A DNA stretch of 64,000 nucleotides from Lachnospiraceae bacterium (GTDB lineage Bacteria; Bacillota; Clostridia; Lachnospirales; Lachnospiraceae), in NCBI GenBank assembly GCA_019421365.1, contig JAHZFJ010000024.1:1-64000 (forward strand), given 5' to 3'. Shown in pieces: positions 26,858 through 35,465 of this stretch (its first letter is position 1; each line of letters begins with the position of its first letter). The notes below the pieces were generated by a model that saw only the letters and a program-made list of their open reading frames with translations, made no database searches and was not told the DNA's origin. The translations under genes were made by a program, and so were the position numbers.

Positions 26858-27581
26858 TCGAATAACCACCCTTTTGTTCGTCGCTAACTAATATACCTTT
26901 GTTCATTGTTATAACACGTTTCTGCATAGCATCAACTATTTCTACATTATGTGTAACGACCACTACTGTTGTACCTTTTTTGTTTACTTCATCTAATAGG
27001 GACATAATATCCCAGGAATTCTTAGGATCCAGATTTCCTGTTGGCTCATCAGCTAGCAGAATAAGAGGATTATTCACAAGTGCTCTCGCTAGTGCAACTC
27101 TTTGTTGCTCTCCACCAGAAAGCTCTCTCGGAAATGCTGTTAGCTTATCAGAAAGACCAACAAGTGATAACATCGCTGGTACATTACGTTGAATCGTTCG
27201 ACTAGGCTTTTCAATTACACGTTGCGCAAATGCAACATTCTCAAAAACATTACGATCCTTTAGTAATCGGAAATCTTGAAAAACAATTCCTAGATTACGT
27301 CTAAACTTTGGAATTGCCCTTCTTCTTAGCCTTGTAATATCTTTTCCATTCACATAAATCTTACCTGATGTCGGTTCAATCTCCTTAAGTAACATCTTAA
27401 TTAAAGTGGATTTTCCTGAGCCACTACTACCAACGATAAAAACAAACTCACCTTTTCTTATCTTAATACTAACATCTTTTACTGCATCTACATCTTTCTG
27501 ATAAGATTTCGATACATTCTCTAAAACAATAATAGGAGGTTCAATAGACTCCTTTAATAACTCATCTACTTCGTTCTTCAT
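26847..27581 (-). CDS. ftsE: cell division ATP-binding protein FtsE
   Basis: ABC ATPase driving FtsX. Walker A GSSGSGKSTL, signature LSGGEQQR, Walker B LLADEPTGNLD and H-loop THN are all present. The start at 27581 (MKNEVDELL) gives 244 residues, with about 17 extra residues before the usual IIVLENVSKSY start; the frame is open to 27638 but the upstream part overlaps hairpins and has no site. First gene of ftsE-ftsX-M23-S41. Confidence 0.92.
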   Translation of the reverse strand: MKNEVDELLKESIEPPIIVLENVSKSYQKDVDAVKDVSIKIRKGEFVFIVGSSGSGKSTLIKMLLKEIEPTSGKIYVNGKDITRLRRRAIPKFRRNLGIVFQDFRLLKDRNVFENVAFAQRVIEKPSRTIQRNVPAMLSLVGLSDKLTAFPRELSGGEQQRVALARALVNNPLILLADEPTGNLDPKNSWDIMSLLDEVNKKGTTVVVVTHNVEIVDAMQKRVITMNKGILVSDEQKGGYSNEN

Positions 27582-27638
27582 AATAATACCATGCCTTTCA
27601 CAGCCTGCAAACTTTGGGCCACAGGCACAAAATTGCAC

Positions 27639-27739
27639 GCGAAAGATTCTCTTTCGCAGTTGTATCGTCTTTCATTATAAATGTAGCACCGTATTTGAAA
27701 CCCGTAGCATAACCACTCTACTGGAGCAAACCGGTGCTA
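27639..27739. other. hairpins between the CdaR-type gene and ftsE
   Basis: Two perfect 8-bp stems: gcgaaaga/tctttcgc (27639-27657) and tagcaccg/cggtgcta (27684-27739). The second is just after the stop of the regulator gene at 27763 and may terminate it; the first lies in the ftsE leader. Neither has a clear T-run. Confidence 0.4.
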
Positions 27740-27762
27740 TATTTAGCATACATCTCAATTAA

Positions 27763-28851
27763 TTAATACTCTAGGCTTTCCATATACTTCATATATTTAA
27801 CTACCATAAGAGCAATCTTAAATGTTATAGCATCTTCAAATACACGTAAATCTAGATTCGTGCTCTTTTGTAATTTATCTAAACGGTAAACCAATGTGTT
27901 TCTATGAATGTATAGCTGTCTTGAAGTCTCTGAAACATTAAGACTATTTTCAAAGAACTTATTAATAGTAGCTAAAGTTTCTTCATCGAATTCATCTGGT
28001 GATTTACCATCAAAAATTTCTTTGATAAACATCTTACACAAAGGCATTGGTAATTGATAGATAAGACGACCAATTCCTAAGTTATTGTAAGCTACTACAT
28101 TTCGGCCACTGTAGAAAATCTTTCCTACATCAAGAGCCATCTTAGCTTCCTTATACGATCTAGATACATCCTTAATTTCATTAACAATCGTACCATAAGC
28201 TACATGAACCTTTGTCATTGCCTCTGTATTAAGCATATCAAGGATTACTTTTGCTGTCTTGTCCATATCTTCGTATGTTTCATTTTGCTTTAATTCTTTT
28301 ACTAAAATAATATTCTTTTCGTCAACAGCAGTGATGAAATCCTTTGTCTTAGTTGAGAATAAACCACGAACAGTTTCAAGAGCATTCATATCTTTTTCAT
28401 TCTTAGTTTCAATAATGAATACAACACGTCTAACATCTGTATCAATATGAAGCTTCTTAGCACGGTTATAGATGTCTACTAATAGAAGATTGTCCAATAA
28501 CAGATTTTTAATAAAGTTGTCTTTATCGTATCTTTCTTTATATGCAACTAATAGATTTTGAATTTGGAAAGAAGCAATTTTTCCAATCATGTACACATCT
28601 TCACTATCGCCTTTGGCAAGGATAATGTATTCTAGCTGATGTTCATCAAAAACTTTGAAAAATTGATACCCCTGAACAACTTGACTATCTGCTGGAGAGT
28701 CAACGAATGCTAGTACAGCATTTTCATAGTCTTCTGCGTTTGATATAGTGGACGCTAACGCTTTACCTTCTGTATCCATTACGCATATATCAATACGAGT
28801 AATTACTTTTAAGCCTTCAATTGTATTTTGAAGAATCTGGTTTGATATCAT
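27763..28851 (-). CDS. CdaR/PucR-type transcriptional regulator
   Basis: The 362-residue product has an N-terminal sensor region (about 1-110, sugar-diacid-recognition-like), a central GGDEF-related CdaR domain (about 140-270) and a C-terminal PucR helix-turn-helix (about 300-355) with LNVSETSRQLYIHRNTLVYR. Activators of this class respond to small acids or sugars. The neighbour upstream is the MsmK/UgpC-type ATPase gene with its own terminator, so the two are not obviously co-transcribed. Ligand unknown. Confidence 0.82.
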   Translation of the reverse strand: MISNQILQNTIEGLKVITRIDICVMDTEGKALASTISNAEDYENAVLAFVDSPADSQVVQGYQFFKVFDEHQLEYIILAKGDSEDVYMIGKIASFQIQNLLVAYKERYDKDNFIKNLLLDNLLLVDIYNRAKKLHIDTDVRRVVFIIETKNEKDMNALETVRGLFSTKTKDFITAVDEKNIILVKELKQNETYEDMDKTAKVILDMLNTEAMTKVHVAYGTIVNEIKDVSRSYKEAKMALDVGKIFYSGRNVVAYNNLGIGRLIYQLPMPLCKMFIKEIFDGKSPDEFDEETLATINKFFENSLNVSETSRQLYIHRNTLVYRLDKLQKSTNLDLRVFEDAITFKIALMVVKYMKYMESLEY

Positions 28852-28898
28852 ATATATTCACTCCTCTGTTTTCACAAATCCTAAACTTACTTACTATA

Positions 28899-28927
28899 AT
28901 ATTATCACTATTTTTATTAAATGTAAA
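28899..28927 (-). promoter_or_regulatory. promoter of the CdaR-type regulator gene
   Basis: Minus strand TTTACA (28927-28922), 17-bp spacer, TAATAT (28904-28899), about 45 bases before the start codon. The rest of the 300-base gap to 29151 is AT-rich plus the terminator at 29093. Confidence 0.55.
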
Positions 28928-29085
28928 CTAAATTCCTATTAAGTTACTATAAATTTTAGCAATATTAATCAAATTAAGTTAATTTACATATAGTTTATTC
29001 ATTAAACTAATGTGGTTTTTCATAAACAGTGGATGTATTTCTACACCCTCTGTTTATAGAGTTACCTAATTTAGCTAAATCATAA

Positions 29086-29139
29086 CTAAAAAAAGTTGCT
29101 GCATACTGCTGATTTTCATCAGCAATATGGCAGCAACTT
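29086..29139 (-). terminator. intrinsic terminator of the sugar ABC ATPase gene
   Basis: Long, nearly perfect stem (aagttgctgc... at 29093 pairing to ...gcagcaactt ending 29139), small loop around 29115, and a run of T on the minus strand (29092-29086). It begins 12 bases after the stop codon. Confidence 0.88.
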
Positions 29140-29151
29140 CGTAATATATGA

Positions 29152-30264
29152 TTAGTGACAGATAACTTGTTCTGTTTCTTTGTCGAATACGTGGATTTTT
29201 GATAAATCAAATGCAACTTTGATTGTATCTCCAGGTCTTGCAGTTGTACGTGGGTTAACACGTGCAGTAACTTCGAATTGATCGATTGTGAAGTATAAGT
29301 AAACTTCAGCACCAAGTAATTCGTATACTTTAACTGTTGCGTCAACAACGCTTCCTGGATTAGCTTCGATGAAGATTTCTTCATCATGAATATCTTCTGG
29401 ACGAATACCAAGGATAACTGTCTTGTTTTCGTAACCTTTTTCAAGTAATAATTTAGCTTTAACCTCTGGTAATTTAATAGATAAAGCACCAAATGTTAAG
29501 ATTACATCAGAACCAGATTTAACAACTTTGCTTTCGATAAAGTTCATTTGAGGTGAACCGATGAAACCAGCAACGAATAAGTTGTTTGGTTTGTTATATA
29601 ATGCGATTGGTGAATCAACTTGTTGAACAACACCATCTTTCATAACTACGATTCTTGTACCAAGTGTCATAGCTTCTGTCTGGTCATGTGTTACGTAGAT
29701 AATAGTAGTTTCAAGTCTTTGATGTAATTTAGAGATTTCAATACGCATTTGAACTCTAAGTTTAGCATCAAGGTTTGATAAAGGTTCATCCATAAGGAAA
29801 ACTTTAGGATCACGAACAATAGCACGTCCCATGGCAACACGTTGTCTCTGACCACCTGATAATGCTTTTGGTTTACGATCTAATAAATGTTCAATATCAA
29901 GAATTTTAGCAGCTTCATGTACTAATTTGTCAATTTGATCTTTTGGAGTTTTTCTTAATTTAAGACCAAATGCCATGTTGTCATATACTGACATATGTGG
30001 GTATAATGCATAGTTTTGGAATACCATCGCGATATCTCTATCTTTAGGTTCTACGTCATTAACTAATTTATCTCCGATCCATAATTCTCCTGAAGAGATT
30101 TCTTCAAGACCTGCAATCATACGAAGAGTTGTAGATTTACCACAACCAGATGGTCCTACGAAGATGATGAATTCTTTATCTGCGATTTCAAGGTTGAAAT
30201 CCTTTACTGCAACAAACCCATTAGGATATGTTTTATTAATATTTTTTAATGATAAACTTGCCAT
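29152..30264 (-). CDS. ugpC: MsmK/UgpC-type ABC sugar importer ATPase
   Basis: The 370-residue product is a CUT1-family ATPase: Walker A GPSGCGKST (about 37-45), signature ALSGGQRQRVAMGRAIV, Walker B VFLMDEPLSNLD, then a C-terminal TOBE/OB regulatory domain (about 240-370). It is encoded alone, without permease or binding-protein genes nearby. In many Firmicutes a single ATPase of this type serves several carbohydrate importers, which fits an orphan, own-terminator gene. Confidence 0.92.
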   Translation of the reverse strand: MASLSLKNINKTYPNGFVAVKDFNLEIADKEFIIFVGPSGCGKSTTLRMIAGLEEISSGELWIGDKLVNDVEPKDRDIAMVFQNYALYPHMSVYDNMAFGLKLRKTPKDQIDKLVHEAAKILDIEHLLDRKPKALSGGQRQRVAMGRAIVRDPKVFLMDEPLSNLDAKLRVQMRIEISKLHQRLETTIIYVTHDQTEAMTLGTRIVVMKDGVVQQVDSPIALYNKPNNLFVAGFIGSPQMNFIESKVVKSGSDVILTFGALSIKLPEVKAKLLLEKGYENKTVILGIRPEDIHDEEIFIEANPGSVVDATVKVYELLGAEVYLYFTIDQFEVTARVNPRTTARPGDTIKVAFDLSKIHVFDKETEQVICH

Positions 30265-30455
30265 TAAACAGTTCCTCCCTAGAATTTTTCTTATTTTTAT
30301 TAAACCAATATTTTACCAATTCGATAATCTAATGATACACCATTTGTCCTGTAAAAACCATACTCCATTTTACCAAATAAAAAAAAGGCCTTTTGTTTAT
30401 TTTGTATATCACCTATTGAAATAGCTTGGTTTGTTAATAAATTAGCTGAAAATTT

Positions 30456-31331
30456 CTATTTTTCTTGTCTATATTCTATAAAGCCTTCCCCCATCACTTC
30501 CCTAGCGTCGCTAACGATAATAAATGCCTTCTTATCAATAGAAGAAACTATTTCTACAACAGGTGCTATCTCTTTCTTTGAGACTACGCAAAATAACATC
30601 TGCTTCTCATTATTAGAATACATACCACGTGCTGATATACCTGTTACACCTCGTTCCATCTTATAAAGAATCTCATGAGCTATCTCTTCATAATGATCAG
30701 AGATTATGTACGCAACTTTAGCAAATTTTAGACCTTCTAGGATACCGTCCATAACTTTCGAGTTAATATATACAGCAATAACTGCATATAATGCTTTGTT
30801 CAAACCGAATACAGCTGCTCCTGTCAATACGATTGCTCCATCAATCACAACAAGCAATTGAGGTACTGTATAATGCTTAAAATACTTTTGTACTATCATA
30901 CCAAACAAATCTGTTCCACCAGTAGTTGCGCTAGTTACAAATACAAGTCCTAACCCTACACCACCTATAACTCCACCAAACACCGCCGCCAACAGATAAT
31001 CCTGATAATTAATATTAAAACTTGGCACAACGTATAAAGCAACGGTAAAACATACCGTTGCAAACAATGTCTTTCCGACGAACTTCTTTCCCTTTAGTAA
31101 AATAGCTGATATAAATAATGGTATATTTATTACCAGGTTGCTAAACCAAATCGGAATTCCACCGTCTATTAAATTACTTGTAAAATACTTAATAACAATT
31201 GCCAAACCAGATACACCGCCAGTTACCATACCAAGAGGTTCATATACCACATTAACCGATACTGCCACGAGTAAAGTGCCTATTATAATCAATACGCAAT
31301 CCATACCCTTCGATCTTTTTGCAATTTCCAT
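30456..31331 (-). CDS. YitT family membrane protein
   Basis: A 291-residue protein with five or six hydrophobic helices in the first ~190 residues (YitT_membrane, with VTGGVSGLAIV and TSATTGGTDLFG) and a C-terminal cytoplasmic DUF2179 domain (about 220-285; MERGVTGISARGMYSN, and ISARE-like residues). Function of the family is unsettled. The ATG at 31331 follows GTGGGG; the frame also offers GTG at 31343 sharing a base with the preceding stop but without a site. It is last in a three-gene set with the WecG-like and LytR_C genes. Confidence 0.85.
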   Translation of the reverse strand: MEIAKRSKGMDCVLIIIGTLLVAVSVNVVYEPLGMVTGGVSGLAIVIKYFTSNLIDGGIPIWFSNLVINIPLFISAILLKGKKFVGKTLFATVCFTVALYVVPSFNINYQDYLLAAVFGGVIGGVGLGLVFVTSATTGGTDLFGMIVQKYFKHYTVPQLLVVIDGAIVLTGAAVFGLNKALYAVIAVYINSKVMDGILEGLKFAKVAYIISDHYEEIAHEILYKMERGVTGISARGMYSNNEKQMLFCVVSKKEIAPVVEIVSSIDKKAFIIVSDAREVMGEGFIEYRQEK

Positions 31332-31342
31332 AATTGGCCCCA

Positions 31343-32077
31343 CTATTTTATATTATTGTTATTATAATTCTCTAATTTCTTTTTAAAGACACGCCTTGCA
31401 TTGACCTGTTTAAATGGTTTCCAAGCTTTCACATGATGATATATCCCTTGTAAACCAAGTTTCTTTACTATAGTAGGAATCTCATTATATTCCTTCAACA
31501 TACCATCTTTAATGTCGGCTAATACTAGACATAGTTTAGCATTCATCTTCGTATAGTTTCTGGCAATCCATAGTTCTTGTTCTGGACTTTCTAATGCTAG
31601 CACAAGAATGTCAGGTGCTGCAGCATTAATCTCATTAATGACAAGATCTTCATTTTCCGTTATATCTCCCATATAAGAACCTGTTATTATAAAACGTTCA
31701 TCTGCCCTTCTTTTATAGTTAAGGAAGCTCTCCACTTGATTAACCATGTCTGATACAACAAAAACTGTCTTATTAACACAATCCATATTTCGTAGACTTA
31801 ACTGTAATTTGTGAAAGTCGCTAACATAATTAGCATTTTCATATATATGTGGATACGCAAGAGCCAGAAGCATGTCTTGAGATGGCAATATATAATCTGC
31901 GCACGCAAGACTACTTCTGAATTCTTCATCTTCATTAGCATATTCAAGAGTCTTTGCAGTAATGAGAAATACAACATTTAAGCAATCATTAAGCAGAAAC
32001 TCTTTCAATTTCTGGCTAAATGCTAGAACAGATATAACATCCAGTTCAACTCCCATTACATCAGTCTTATTTTTCAT
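31343..32077 (-). CDS. WecG/TagA/CpsF-like glycosyltransferase, divergent
   Basis: The 244-residue product resembles WecG/TagA enzymes, which add ManNAc-type sugars to lipid carriers for wall polymers: LITAKTLEYANEDEEFR, a 'SQDMLLALAYPHIYEN' stretch, and SPEQELWIARN where the family has G-x-PkQE-x-W. The usual glycine and lysine are replaced, so activity may differ. GGAGG lies 5 bases before the ATG at 32077; the open frame starts at 32095. It is followed at once by the YitT gene. Confidence 0.6.
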   Translation of the reverse strand: MKNKTDVMGVELDVISVLAFSQKLKEFLLNDCLNVVFLITAKTLEYANEDEEFRSSLACADYILPSQDMLLALAYPHIYENANYVSDFHKLQLSLRNMDCVNKTVFVVSDMVNQVESFLNYKRRADERFIITGSYMGDITENEDLVINEINAAAPDILVLALESPEQELWIARNYTKMNAKLCLVLADIKDGMLKEYNEIPTIVKKLGLQGIYHHVKAWKPFKQVNARRVFKKKLENYNNNNIK

Positions 32078-32178
32078 TTTAACCTCCATACTCACTATTA
32101 GTGATTATTACACTAAGTCGTGATTCTTAACGGGTTATTTTCAATCTATATACACACCACTAGGATTAGGTATTACTA

Positions 32179-33321
32179 TCAATTTTCCGAAACACCTAAT
32201 ATGATCTGTATATCAAAACCTATTGGTACACTTCCTACTTCAATTACTGCATTCTGGAACAATGGTAATAAATCTCTTCCCATACCTTCCTCTGTTACAA
32301 TAATCTTTGTATCTTGTAATATTTGTTCCGTATAATTACCTACTTCAGCAACTCCAAACCCTGCATTCTGAATAATATCGCTATACTTGCTTGCCAAACC
32401 GGTAATCTTACTTCCATTTAATAGAGAAATTCTTAATCCGACTGACGAAATTGGCTCAACATTCTGCGCTGCTTCCTGTGTTGTTGTATATGTTTCATTA
32501 TTAACCAATTGTACAATAAGCTCTTTCGTTAATTCCGTATCTGCATCGTAATAATCTATCTCTTGAGTCCCAGGAATCATATGATAATATACATAATCTC
32601 TATCCACGTTACGATATGTGGATGCATACTTTTGTTTTGACTCCAAAGGTAGATTGGATTTTGCTACCTCATAAAATCTTGCCAAGTACTCTTTCATAGA
32701 GTAAGCTTCCTCAGCCTCTAAAGACTCAATAATACTATCTTTGAGTACATATACAGAACCTTCTACTTGTTCTCCTGTTTCTAATAACATTGTTCTTGTT
32801 TCTTCACCAAATATAGAATCTGCAGTTTCACTATTAATTATAGTATAACAACTAAGTTCTGTTCCAAGGAGTTCATTCATTATGAGCTTTCCATATACAA
32901 ATCTTGTTGATTTATCAAAATACGAACTCAAATTCTTTAAAGATATAATTTGTGGAATCTGTTGATTCTTTGCATACAATCTCTGATACAAGTCTGTTGA
33001 TAATGGAAACTGTGTATCAATGGGAATTGTAACATAGTCCAGATTGTTCGTATACGTATTCAGTATTTCTAAGATAACACCTTGTATATTATCTTCTTCA
33101 TCCGTTATATATATTAAGTTCTTGCAGATATTATCCGCAGTCCCATCATTCGCAATCATATTACTTACATTACTAGTTTGTTTTCCGTCTTTATGTGTTA
33201 ATTTATATACGCCAATAGTTAGTTTGTATGTTGTAAATCCAACAATAAACATCAGTAACATCATACATCCCGTCCGAACAAATCCCCTTACAAATGCATG
33301 AAAATGTTTATTTCGCTTCAT
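32179..33321 (-). CDS. LCP-like membrane protein with LytR_C domain
   Basis: The 380-residue product has one N-terminal transmembrane helix (about 18-38), a region resembling the LytR-CpsA-Psr catalytic fold (about 65-260; IDTQFPLSTDLYQRLYA) and a C-terminal LytR_C domain (about 285-375; LRISLLNGSKITGLASKY). LCP enzymes attach teichoic acids or other polymers to peptidoglycan on the outer face. The classical LCP arginine cluster is not clear, so catalysis is uncertain. First of a set with the WecG-like gene. Confidence 0.65.
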   Translation of the reverse strand: MKRNKHFHAFVRGFVRTGCMMLLMFIVGFTTYKLTIGVYKLTHKDGKQTSNVSNMIANDGTADNICKNLIYITDEEDNIQGVILEILNTYTNNLDYVTIPIDTQFPLSTDLYQRLYAKNQQIPQIISLKNLSSYFDKSTRFVYGKLIMNELLGTELSCYTIINSETADSIFGEETRTMLLETGEQVEGSVYVLKDSIIESLEAEEAYSMKEYLARFYEVAKSNLPLESKQKYASTYRNVDRDYVYYHMIPGTQEIDYYDADTELTKELIVQLVNNETYTTTQEAAQNVEPISSVGLRISLLNGSKITGLASKYSDIIQNAGFGVAEVGNYTEQILQDTKIIVTEEGMGRDLLPLFQNAVIEVGSVPIGFDIQIILGVSEN

Positions 33322-33653
33322 AGTATTCTTATTCCTATAGGCCGTGTAATATCACGTCTATAGCGATTCCTTTCGTTTCGTTTTCATATCCTGCACAATG
33401 TAGTATAGCAGATACAGTAAAAAGTATCAACTATGGAATTTTCTTCATGCTCCTTGCATTTTTAGGAAGTAGTTATTACAATGGACTTAAGTTTAATGAA
33501 CGCAAAACTCTTGCTATGTTTTCAGCTTCTTAATTGACGTACTCTGACACCAAACACGCTACACTATTGAGAGTTTCGCTTTTACTACTTTATTCTTATT
33601 AACTAATAGCTATTAACACTTGAATCAAAGTAGCTTATTGAAAGGAGTTTCCC
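33322..33653. other. divergent intergenic region with an inverted repeat
   Basis: Between the LytR_C gene and the SDR gene. An imperfect inverted repeat pairs gcaaaactct (33502-33511) with agagtttcgc (33570-33579), with aagtag/ctactt further out (about 33470 and 33585-33590). It may be another copy type of the hairpin elements here. No ORF; promoters for both genes must lie here but no clear pair of hexamers stands out. Confidence 0.4.
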
Positions 33654-34385
33654 ATGATTTCAAAATCCGTTATTGTTACCGGTGCATCCCGTGGTATTGG
33701 TAGGGCGATTGCTATTGAATTTGCCAGAGCCGGATACAATGTTGCAATTAATTGTGTCTCTAGTGCTTCTTTATTAGATGCAGTAAAATTAGAAATTGAA
33801 TCCCTTGGTGTTCGTTGCATCACTTATGTTGGTAATATTGGCGAAGAGGAACATGCCACAAGACTATGCTCTAACACTTTAGAAGCATTTGGCCACATTG
33901 ACGTTCTTATTAACAATGCTGGGATATCACATATTGGACTACTAAGCGATCTCTCTCTTGCCGAGTGGAATTCTATTGTAACAACCAACCTAACTTCCGT
34001 ATTCCTATGTTCTAAATCTGTAATTCCAAGTATGGTTCATCAAAAATCTGGTCGCATAATTAACATCTCTTCTGTTTGGGGAATAGCAGGAGCTTCCTGT
34101 GAAGTTGCATATTCTGCAACGAAGGGTGGTATTAATTCCTTTACTAAAGCATTAGCCAAAGAGCTGGCTCCAAGTAATATACAAGTAAACGCCATCGCCT
34201 GTGGCGCTATCGACACTGAGATGAACCAATTTCTATCAATGGAAGACAGGGAAGAATTAGAAGCTGAAATTCCTTCCGGTCGATTCGGTAAAGTCGAAGA
34301 TGTAGCTGAATTTGTTTATTCCATCGCTACTGGGAACACCTATCTAACAGGTCAAATTATTCCTTTTGATGGGGCTTGGCTATAA
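33654..34385 (+). CDS. SDR family oxidoreductase, FabG-like
   Basis: A 243-residue short-chain dehydrogenase/reductase: TGASRGIGRAI nucleotide motif (about 9-19), NNAG (about 86-89), catalytic Ser and YSATK (Tyr about 151), and a C-terminal TYLTGQIIPFDGAW typical of FabG-type proteins. NAD(P)(H)-dependent reduction of a keto group or the reverse. GAAAGGAG lies before the ATG. Alone on its strand; not next to fatty-acid genes, so a housekeeping fabG role is unlikely. Confidence 0.82.
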   Translation: MISKSVIVTGASRGIGRAIAIEFARAGYNVAINCVSSASLLDAVKLEIESLGVRCITYVGNIGEEEHATRLCSNTLEAFGHIDVLINNAGISHIGLLSDLSLAEWNSIVTTNLTSVFLCSKSVIPSMVHQKSGRIINISSVWGIAGASCEVAYSATKGGINSFTKALAKELAPSNIQVNAIACGAIDTEMNQFLSMEDREELEAEIPSGRFGKVEDVAEFVYSIATGNTYLTGQIIPFDGAWL

Positions 34386-34405
34386 GAATAGTTTGGTAAC
34401 ATAAG

Positions 34406-34488
34406 AAAGACAATCTTTCAATGGTTTGTTTTGCTACACATATCTGTAGTATCCGTGAATTCACATAGAAACCATGAAGATTGTCTTT
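34406..34488 (+). terminator. inverted repeat after the SDR gene, probable terminator
   Basis: Arms aaagacaatctttcaatggttt (first 20 shown region 34406-34427) and its near-complement 34469-34488 pair over about 20 bases with two interruptions. It follows the stop by 20 bases in the convergent gap with the isomerase-like gene. T-run short (TTTTA). Confidence 0.55.
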
Positions 34489-34548
34489 TATAGTGTTGAA
34501 TGATATAGCAAAGTCAATGCAAGAAAACAAGAGGAAATTCAAGTTTAT

Positions 34549-35343
34549 TTACAATTCGATATATTCTTTTTCCTTCAACCAGTCAAGGGATTTCCATAAT
34601 GCCTGCACCGTTTTTGTCTCTATTACACAACGACAATTTTTATTATCAGCTAGCGATAAGTATTTCTGTAAATCGATCTCACCTGTTCCCAAAGCCATAT
34701 GGTTTTTAATCCCTTTTCCATCATGTATATGAAAGTGTTTGAGATGTTTCTCGTATTCTAACAAGAAATTCTCGTCTGCATTATTGGCTACATAAGAATG
34801 GCCAATATCCCAAGTAAGACCGAATACATCACTCTCTAGTAATTGTTTAATTGCCTCCCTTTGATAGGTTATATATCCATCCGTATTCTCAATACATATG
34901 CGGATATCTTCATTTCCAATTGCCTCTTCACACATAGTACGAAATGCTATTGTATCTTCTATGTACTGTTCCATATACTGTTCATATAAATAAATCTTAT
35001 TACTTGGCAGCGTAAAATAAACTCCTGGATTCATATGCATATTAAGAATTGGTATATGCAATTCCTTGGCCACTTTAATACTTTCTTTGACCGTATCCAA
35101 GTAAGCAGCCGCCACCTCAAGGTTAAAATCCCATACATTCAAATTCTCATCAAGATGTATCGTATAGTAAATTCCATACTCTTTAGCGATCTTATGTAAA
35201 CTATCATACTGGTTCAAACCGGCAATTTGATATTGTGGAAGATTCATATTCAGCTCTACAAACTGGAAACCTAGGTTATTGCATAACTTCGCAGTTTCCA
35301 TTAGATTATTATTCTCTATCAGTGTTGGCATACCGTAATCCAT
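34549..35343 (-). CDS. sugar phosphate isomerase/epimerase-like TIM barrel protein
   Basis: A 264-residue protein of the AP-endonuclease-2/xylose isomerase-like fold. Metal-binding residues are visible in order: FQFVELNMN (Glu), ILNMHMNPG (His), CIENTDGYI (Glu), LTWDIGHSY (Asp/His), FHIHDGKG (His), CVIETK (Glu). Substrate cannot be deduced. GAGGCGC precedes the ATG. It stands between a convergent SDR and aspS, 122 bases downstream of aspS. Confidence 0.75.
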   Translation of the reverse strand: MDYGMPTLIENNNLMETAKLCNNLGFQFVELNMNLPQYQIAGLNQYDSLHKIAKEYGIYYTIHLDENLNVWDFNLEVAAAYLDTVKESIKVAKELHIPILNMHMNPGVYFTLPSNKIYLYEQYMEQYIEDTIAFRTMCEEAIGNEDIRICIENTDGYITYQREAIKQLLESDVFGLTWDIGHSYVANNADENFLLEYEKHLKHFHIHDGKGIKNHMALGTGEIDLQKYLSLADNKNCRCVIETKTVQALWKSLDWLKEKEYIEL

Positions 35344-35465
35344 AACGTGCGCCTCCTATTTAAGTTAGGTCAACGCTTCCGTCGACCTAACATGATATAA
35401 ACCTTATTTTCTCCTAAATATTGTAACACCGAGAGGACAGTATTCCAAGTATAGTTTGTCAAATT

